Part shown: positions 59,384 to 64,000 of the stretch, piece after piece
Layout: each line of letters opens with the position of its first letter
Numbering within the stretch: position 1 is the stretch's first letter
From: Pseudomonadota bacterium
GTDB taxonomy: Bacteria; Pseudomonadota; Alphaproteobacteria; Rhodobacterales; Rhodobacteraceae
Assembly (NCBI GenBank): GCA_020161615.1
Contig: JAIUPD010000006.1
Coordinates: 124,001-188,000, forward strand
DNA length: 64,000 bases
Direction of reading: 5' to 3'
Translations under genes and position numbers: made by a program
The notes under the pieces: model-generated
What the model was told of the DNA's origin: nothing
Database searches by the model: none
What the model saw: only the letters and a program-made list of their open reading frames with translations

Positions 59384-60391
59384 ATGTCCAAGACCCCGAC
59401 ATTCCGCACCCTCACCGCGGCGGGCCTGATCCTGGCCACCGCCAGCCCGGCGATGGCCGATTCGCTGCGCTTCTCGCATTTCCTGCCGCCGGGCCATTAC
59501 TTCGACAGCGACGTCCGCGTCTGGGGCGAGGCGCTGGCCGAAGCCTCGGGCGGCGCGTTGACGCTTCAGGTCTTCCCCGCCGGACAGATGGGCGCGCCCG
59601 CCGACCACTACGCCATGGTGCGCGACGGGATCGTCGATGCGGCCTGGGTCAATTTCGGCTACACGCCCGGCGCCTTCCCCATCGCTGACCTGATCGATCT
59701 ACCCTATTCGCTGGAAGTGCCGCGCGACGTGGCCTCGGTCGCGGTGAACGAGTGGTACGGTCAGTATGCCGCGCAAGAGATGTCGGACGTACATTTCTGC
59801 CTCGCCCATGTCGGCGCCCCGGGCGCGCTGCATTCGGCCCAGCCCATCGCGCTGCCGTCGGATGTGGCCGGGCTGCAGGTTCGCCCGGCCAGCGGCGCCA
59901 TGGCCCGCTTCATCGCCGATCTGGGGGGCTCGGCGGTGCAGGTGCCCGCGACCGAGGCCCGGCAGGCCATCGAGCGCGGCGTGGCCAATGCGATCACCTT
60001 CCCCTGGGGCTCGATCGACTTCTTCGGCATCTCGGACGCGGTGCCCTATCACATCGCCGACACGCTCTATTACGTCGGCGCCGGCATCGTCATCAACAAG
60101 GACCGCTACGAGAGCCTCTCGCCCGAGATGCGGGCAGCGCTGGACAGCGTTTGCACCTCGGAATGGGCGGTCAATGTGGGAGCGAGCTGGGTCGAGTTCG
60201 AGGACGCCGGCCGTCAGGTGCTGGCCGACATGGGCCACACGATCCACCAGTTGACGCCCGAAGAACTGGCTGCCTGGCACGAGGCCGCGCAGCCTTCGTA
60301 TGACCGCTGGGCGGCGGCGATGACGGCGGCGGGGCTCGATCCCGTGTCGATCCGCGCCGAGCTCGACGCGGCGGTCGCGGCGGCCGAGTGA
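59384..60391 (+). CDS. TRAP transporter periplasmic solute-binding protein (DctP)
   Basis: 335 residues with a signal peptide (MSKTPTFRTLTAAGLILATASPAMA). DSLRFSHFLPPGHYFDSDVRVWGEALAEASGG opens the mature part (quoted in pieces), GQMGAPADHYAMVRDGIVDA follows, and DVAGLQVRPASGAM carries the expected carboxylate-binding arginine. A VPYHIADTLYYVGAGIV segment lines the late ligand region. AAGGGATATCC precedes the ATG. It sits 84 bases after the aminotransferase in the same direction. Confidence 0.9.
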   Translation: MSKTPTFRTLTAAGLILATASPAMADSLRFSHFLPPGHYFDSDVRVWGEALAEASGGALTLQVFPAGQMGAPADHYAMVRDGIVDAAWVNFGYTPGAFPIADLIDLPYSLEVPRDVASVAVNEWYGQYAAQEMSDVHFCLAHVGAPGALHSAQPIALPSDVAGLQVRPASGAMARFIADLGGSAVQVPATEARQAIERGVANAITFPWGSIDFFGISDAVPYHIADTLYYVGAGIVINKDRYESLSPEMRAALDSVCTSEWAVNVGASWVEFEDAGRQVLADMGHTIHQLTPEELAAWHEAAQPSYDRWAAAMTAAGLDPVSIRAELDAAVAAAE

Positions 60392-60855
60392 TGGACCGCT
60401 TCCTGCGTGCGGTCGAGGTCGCGGCCAGCCTCATGCTGGGGGTGGTCACGCTCATCACCTTCACCAATGTCGTGCTGCGCTACGGTTTCAACAGCGCGCT
60501 CATGGACAGCTTCGACCTGACGCGCATGGCGCAGGGGCTGGCGCTGGCCTGGGGCATCGCGGTGGCCACCCACCGCCGCGAGCACATCACCATCGACGGG
60601 CTCTGGGGCCTTCTGGGGCCGCGGGGCAAGCGCGTGATGGATGCGGTCGCGCGTCTGATCACCGCGCTCTTCCTGCTGGGCCTGACGCTGGCCATGGCGC
60701 AGCGCGCCGCCCGCAACATGGCCAGCAACCTGTCCACGGCCGAGCTTGGCTTGCCGATCTGGGGCTTCCATGCGGCGATGACGCTGGGCATCGCGCTGGC
60801 GGGCGTTGCCGCCCTGCTGGGCCTCTGGTCGCTGCGCAAGCGGCCCCTGGCCTGA
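60391..60855 (+). CDS. TRAP transporter small permease (DctQ)
   Basis: 154 residues with four membrane helices. FLRAVEVAASLMLGVVTLITF is the first, VVLRYGF is a common DctQ motif, AWGIAVATHRREHITIDGL is the middle loop, and HAAMTLGIALAGVAALLGLW is the last helix. The ATG at 60391 overlaps the dctP stop by one base (TGATG). A 51-base gap separates it from dctM. Confidence 0.9.
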   Translation: MDRFLRAVEVAASLMLGVVTLITFTNVVLRYGFNSALMDSFDLTRMAQGLALAWGIAVATHRREHITIDGLWGLLGPRGKRVMDAVARLITALFLLGLTLAMAQRAARNMASNLSTAELGLPIWGFHAAMTLGIALAGVAALLGLWSLRKRPLA

Positions 60856-60906
60856 CGCCTTCCGCCGCCCCGACCTCGGGGCAGCGCTTCGCTTTCTCAA
60901 GGAACG

Positions 60907-62202
60907 ATGATGTCGCAGACCGAGATCGCCCTTTCCGGCTTCGCCCTTCTGGTGGTGCTCCTGCTGATCCGGGTGCCGGTCGGCGTGGCCATGGCGATTG
61001 CGGGCTTTGCCGGGTTCTCGCTGGTGGTGGGGATCGACCCCGCGGTCAGCATGCTCAGCCAGGTCGCCTTCAATTCGCTGACCGCCTACGAATTCTCGAT
61101 CATTCCGATGTTCATCCTGATGGGCACCTTCGCCGCCCGCAGCGACCTCAGTCTGGAGATGTTTCGCGCCAGTCAGGCCTGGCTGGGGCGGTTCCGGGGC
61201 GGGATGGCCTATTCGGCGCTGGTCGCCTCGGCCGGCTTCGCCGCGGTCAACGGCTCGTCCATGGCGACGGCGGCGACGATGACCCGCGTCGCCCTGCCCG
61301 AGATGGAGCGCAACGGCTACGACAGCGGGCTGGCGGCGGGCGTCATCGCCGCGGGCGGCACGCTGGGGATCATGATCCCGCCCTCGGCGGTCTTCGCGCT
61401 TTATGGTTTCATCACCCAGCAGGACGTGGCCGACCTCTTCATGGCGGGGATCCTGCCGGGCCTGCTGGGGCTGGCGCTCTATGCTTCGGTCATCGTGCTC
61501 TACACCTTCGTGCGCCCCGCCAGCCTGCCGGTGGCCGAGGGCAGCGGCTGGGCGCAGAAGCTGCGGGCGCTGCGCAGCGTCTGGGCCATCGCGCTGTTGT
61601 TCGCGCTGATCATCGGCGGCATCTACGGCGGGATTTTCACCGTGACCGAGGCCGCCGGGATCGGCGCCTTCGGCGCCTGGCTGATCGGCGTGCTGCGCGG
61701 GCGGCTGGGTTTGCGGACGACGCTGGCCTGCCTGGCCGAGGCGCTGGCGATGAGCGCCGCCATCTTCACCCTGGTGATCGGGGCGTTGACCTTCGGCTAT
61801 TTCCTGACCGTGACCGGCACCACCACCGCGCTGATCGGCTGGCTGGCGAACCAACCCGTCGGTCCCTATGGAGTGCTGACGCTGATCCTGCTGGGCTATC
61901 TGATCCTGGGTGCGGTGATGGACGAACTGGCCATCACGCTGCTCACGCTGCCTATCGTCTTTCCGGTCATCGTCTCGCTGGGGTTCGATCCGATCTGGTT
62001 CGGGGTCATCTTCGTGATGACCGTCACCCTGGGCGTGAACACGCCCCCCATCGGCATGAATGTCTTCGTCATCAACTCGATGGCGCGTCATATCGGGTTG
62101 GGGCGGATCTATCGCGCCGTGATGCCCTTCGTCGGCGTCGATCTGGTGCGGCTGCTGCTGCTGGTGCTGTTTCCGGCAATCTCACTCTGGCTCGTTTCCT
62201 GA
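60907..62202 (+). CDS. TRAP transporter large permease (DctM)
   Basis: 431 residues, about twelve membrane helices. Family signatures are IPMFILMGTFAARSDLSLEMF, GFAAVNGSSMATAATMTRVALPEM, GGTLGIMIPPSAVFALYGF and NTPPIGMNVFVINSMA. AAGGAACG precedes the ATG at 60907; the next codon is also ATG. It is co-transcribed with the aminotransferase and M20 hydrolase, so all three probably handle one imported acylated amino compound or its precursor. Confidence 0.93.
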   Translation: MMSQTEIALSGFALLVVLLLIRVPVGVAMAIAGFAGFSLVVGIDPAVSMLSQVAFNSLTAYEFSIIPMFILMGTFAARSDLSLEMFRASQAWLGRFRGGMAYSALVASAGFAAVNGSSMATAATMTRVALPEMERNGYDSGLAAGVIAAGGTLGIMIPPSAVFALYGFITQQDVADLFMAGILPGLLGLALYASVIVLYTFVRPASLPVAEGSGWAQKLRALRSVWAIALLFALIIGGIYGGIFTVTEAAGIGAFGAWLIGVLRGRLGLRTTLACLAEALAMSAAIFTLVIGALTFGYFLTVTGTTTALIGWLANQPVGPYGVLTLILLGYLILGAVMDELAITLLTLPIVFPVIVSLGFDPIWFGVIFVMTVTLGVNTPPIGMNVFVINSMARHIGLGRIYRAVMPFVGVDLVRLLLLVLFPAISLWLVS

Positions 62203-62218
62203 CAATCGAGGTCCTGTC

Positions 62219-63511
62219 ATGTCCAACCCCCGTTCCGAAACCCTGACCGAGCGCCTCGACCGCCGTGCCGATGAGATCTTCGAGCGGATGATCGCCTGGC
62301 GACGCGATTTCCACGCCAACCCCGAGCTGGGCAACCAGGAAATCCGCACCGCGGGCATTGTCGCCGAGCATCTGGAGCGGCTGGGCTTCGACGAGGTGCG
62401 GCGCAATCGGGGGGGTAGCACGGGGGTGATCGGCATCCTGAAGGGCGGCCAGCCCGGCCCCTGCGTCGCGCTGCGCGCGGATATGGACGCGCTGCCGGTG
62501 CGCGAGGCGACGGGGCTCGACTTTGCCTCGGTCAAGACCGGACTCTGGGGCGGCGAGACGGTGCCGATCATGCATGCCTGCGGCCATGACGCCCATACCG
62601 CGGTGCAGATGGCCGTGGCCGAGATCCTCGCCGCCGAGCGCGATGCGCTGAGGGGCAGCGTGATGCTGGTCTTCCAGCCCGCCGAGGAAGGCGCCGAGCC
62701 TGATTGGCAGGGGCCGTCCGGCGCCGCGCGGCTGGTCGCGGACGGCGAATTCGACGACCCGAAGCCCGACGCCTTCTTCTGCTTCCACGTCCTGCAGGAC
62801 GAGCGTCCCGGCACCGCCGGGGAAATCCGCGTTCATGAGGGCGACGGCACCTATGCGATGAACCTGATGCGGATCAAGATCCACGGGCGGGGTGGCCACG
62901 GCGCCTTTCCCTGGCGCACGGTCGATCCGCTGCTGATCGGGGCGCAGATCCTGACCGCGCTGCAGGCGATTCCGGCCAAGAACGTCAATGTCAACGAGAA
63001 CGCCGTCACCCTGTCGATCGGCATCTTCAAGGGTGGCAGCAAGTTCAACGTGATCCCCGAAACGGCCGAGATGGAGGGCGCGCTGCGTTTCACCGATCCC
63101 GCAACCGGCCCCTATCTGGAAAGCCGGGTCGAGGCCGTCTGCCGCGGCATCGCCGAGGCCGCGGGCGGGCGGGCCGAGGTCGATTGGTACATGCGCGTCC
63201 CGCTGATGCACAACGATCCGGCACTGGTGCGGCGGATGCGGCCCTCGCTGGACCGGGCGGCCCCGGCGGACAAGCCGGTGGTCGAGGTCGATAATTGCTT
63301 CCTGGACGATGTGTCGAACTTTTCGGCCATCGCACCACTTCTGTTCTTCACCGTGGGCGTGGGCCTGGACGAGGCCGACACCGCACGCTCGGGGTTCCAC
63401 CATGAGCCAACGTTTCAGGTCAACGAGGCCGGGTTGAAGACGGCGCTCAAGGCGATGGTCAACCTCGCCGTCGACTACGCGGGGGCGTCATTGAAGAACG
63501 ACCCCGCCTGA
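62219..63511 (+). CDS. M20 family amidohydrolase (hippurate hydrolase/aminoacylase-like)
   Basis: 430 residues. Metal-binding elements are ADMDALPV, HACGHDAHTA (two His and Asp), FQPAEEGAEPD with the catalytic Glu pair, FHV and a late FHHEPTFQVNE. A lid domain begins near MNLMRIKIHGRGGHGAFP. This layout fits N-acyl-amino-acid hydrolases such as hippurate hydrolase or IAA-amino-acid hydrolase. It lies 16 bases after dctM as the last gene of the operon. It would release a free carboxylic acid and an amino acid in the cytoplasm, the latter a possible substrate for the aminotransferase. Confidence 0.9.
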   Translation: MSNPRSETLTERLDRRADEIFERMIAWRRDFHANPELGNQEIRTAGIVAEHLERLGFDEVRRNRGGSTGVIGILKGGQPGPCVALRADMDALPVREATGLDFASVKTGLWGGETVPIMHACGHDAHTAVQMAVAEILAAERDALRGSVMLVFQPAEEGAEPDWQGPSGAARLVADGEFDDPKPDAFFCFHVLQDERPGTAGEIRVHEGDGTYAMNLMRIKIHGRGGHGAFPWRTVDPLLIGAQILTALQAIPAKNVNVNENAVTLSIGIFKGGSKFNVIPETAEMEGALRFTDPATGPYLESRVEAVCRGIAEAAGGRAEVDWYMRVPLMHNDPALVRRMRPSLDRAAPADKPVVEVDNCFLDDVSNFSAIAPLLFFTVGVGLDEADTARSGFHHEPTFQVNEAGLKTALKAMVNLAVDYAGASLKNDPA

Positions 63512-63513
63512 GT

Positions 63514-64000
63514 TCAGACCAGGGTCAGCAGCCGCGCCGGGTTGGCGATCAGGATATGGTCGACCTCGGCCTGGTCGAAACCTCGGCGCAGCATCAGCGG
63601 CACGACATTGGCAAAGATGTGCTGGAAGCCATGGCCGCCGAAGCGTTCCAGCCGGCCCTTGGTGCAGACATCGTGGCTGATCAGGATCTGGTCCAGATGC
63701 CCCCGGCCCGCCAGTTTGCGCAGCCAGCGGATGCGGGTCGCGTCATTGGGCAGGTCGATGTCGGGGTTGGGCCAGTAATAGCTCGTCTCCCAGCCGAAGA
63801 GGTCGTATTCCAGCACTGCACCGGTATCGGCCAGGCGGAAGAGCGTGTCCTCGTCAAAGATGGTCCGGTCGATATGGCTGAGGATCAGCCGGTCCATCGG
63901 GCCACCCCGCGCCGCCACGAAATCCGCGACCTCCTGCGGCTGGTCGGCATCGCGCCCGGGATGGACATTGAGCGAGGCGCCGGTCGCCTGCTGCGCCACG
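63514..64000 (-). CDS. Phosphotriesterase-family metallohydrolase, C-terminal part
   Basis: The C-terminal 162 codons of a gene that continues past the right edge. Visible features of the phosphotriesterase (PTER/Php) family are LNVHPGRD, LSHIDRTIFDED, a DYDLFG-like EYDLFGWE, and ILISHDVCTK with the metal-site aspartate, followed by HIFANVVPLMLRRGF and the final IANPARLLTL. Members act as lactonases or amidohydrolases rather than true phosphotriesterases. The gene converges on the M20 gene with two bases between stop codons, so it belongs to a different transcript. The start lies outside the window. Confidence 0.87.
   Translation of the reverse strand, partial: VAQQATGASLNVHPGRDADQPQEVADFVAARGGPMDRLILSHIDRTIFDEDTLFRLADTGAVLEYDLFGWETSYYWPNPDIDLPNDATRIRWLRKLAGRGHLDQILISHDVCTKGRLERFGGHGFQHIFANVVPLMLRRGFDQAEVDHILIANPARLLTLV

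Noticed and set aside
63514-64000. Treating the right-edge frame as a complete gene starting near 63999
   Set aside because: The family has a much longer N-terminal barrel portion, and the apparent first codon is simply the window edge.

Overview
The window looks like a stretch of a high-GC alphaproteobacterial genome, most likely Rhodobacteraceae (Paracoccus/Rhodobacter/Roseobacter relatives). The reasons are the codon bias, the copper-nitrite-reductase/pseudoazurin/Nnr/norCBQD/nnrS arrangement, several TRAP transporters for organic acids, and a WGR-domain gene beside a helix-turn-helix gene, a pair I associate with alphaproteobacterial plasmids and chromids. Gene density is high, with many 4-base ATGA start/stop overlaps. 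No tRNA, rRNA, insertion sequence or CRISPR array was seen.

Layout. (1) 1-5.2 kb: a CYP199-like cytochrome P450 in one transcription unit with a TRAP transporter (cut by the left edge), plus a dihydroxyacetone kinase, a MarR regulator and an adrenodoxin-type ferredoxin. A shared GCAA-N9/10-TTGC motif lies before each unit. (2) 5.3-11.6 kb: a cobalamin uptake operon (btuB receptor, btuF, btuC, an unknown 336-aa gene, btuD, a small exported protein) behind a cobalamin riboswitch. (3) 11.7-21.2 kb: denitrification genes nirV, nirK and pseudoazurin on the minus strand, and nnr, norCBQD, two very small membrane proteins and nnrS on the plus strand, with FNR/Nnr-type boxes. (4) 21.2-22.5 kb: the helix-turn-helix/WGR pair. 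(5) 22.5-31.4 kb: an acetoacetate/short-chain acid module (thiolase, TetR, AtoE transporter, acetoacetyl-CoA synthetase) sharing a GACCG-N2-CGGTC operator. The synthetase operon continues with a thiolase-fold protein lacking its catalytic cysteine, a DUF35 protein, a MaoC hydratase and an MFS transporter. (6) 31.4-36 kb: two unknown genes and a NarL-type two-component pair. (7) 36-41.2 kb: a TonB-dependent receptor, an SbmA/YddA-like ABC protein and a ChaN-like protein, probably for haem or iron uptake. (8) 41.2-45.8 kb: TetR, flavin monooxygenase, BASS-family symporter and two SDR enzymes. (9) 45.8-64 kb: three complete TRAP transporters, each tied to a catabolic enzyme set: an amidohydrolase with a MarR regulator, a VanAB-like Rieske demethylase, and a class-III aminotransferase with an M20 amidohydrolase. 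A phosphotriesterase-family gene is cut by the right edge.

Together the window pairs anaerobic respiration (nitrite to nitrous oxide) and micronutrient capture (B12, haem) with a scavenging catabolic repertoire. Each catabolic block has its own uptake system, oxygenase or hydrolase, and local TetR or MarR regulator with recognisable operator-like palindromes. The most unusual points are the co-regulated P450/dihydroxyacetone-kinase unit, the predicted thiolase-fold/DUF35/MaoC acyl-CoA lyase set, and a repeated operator that may join the Rieske and aminotransferase operons. Functions come from motif recognition and family knowledge only; no database search was run.
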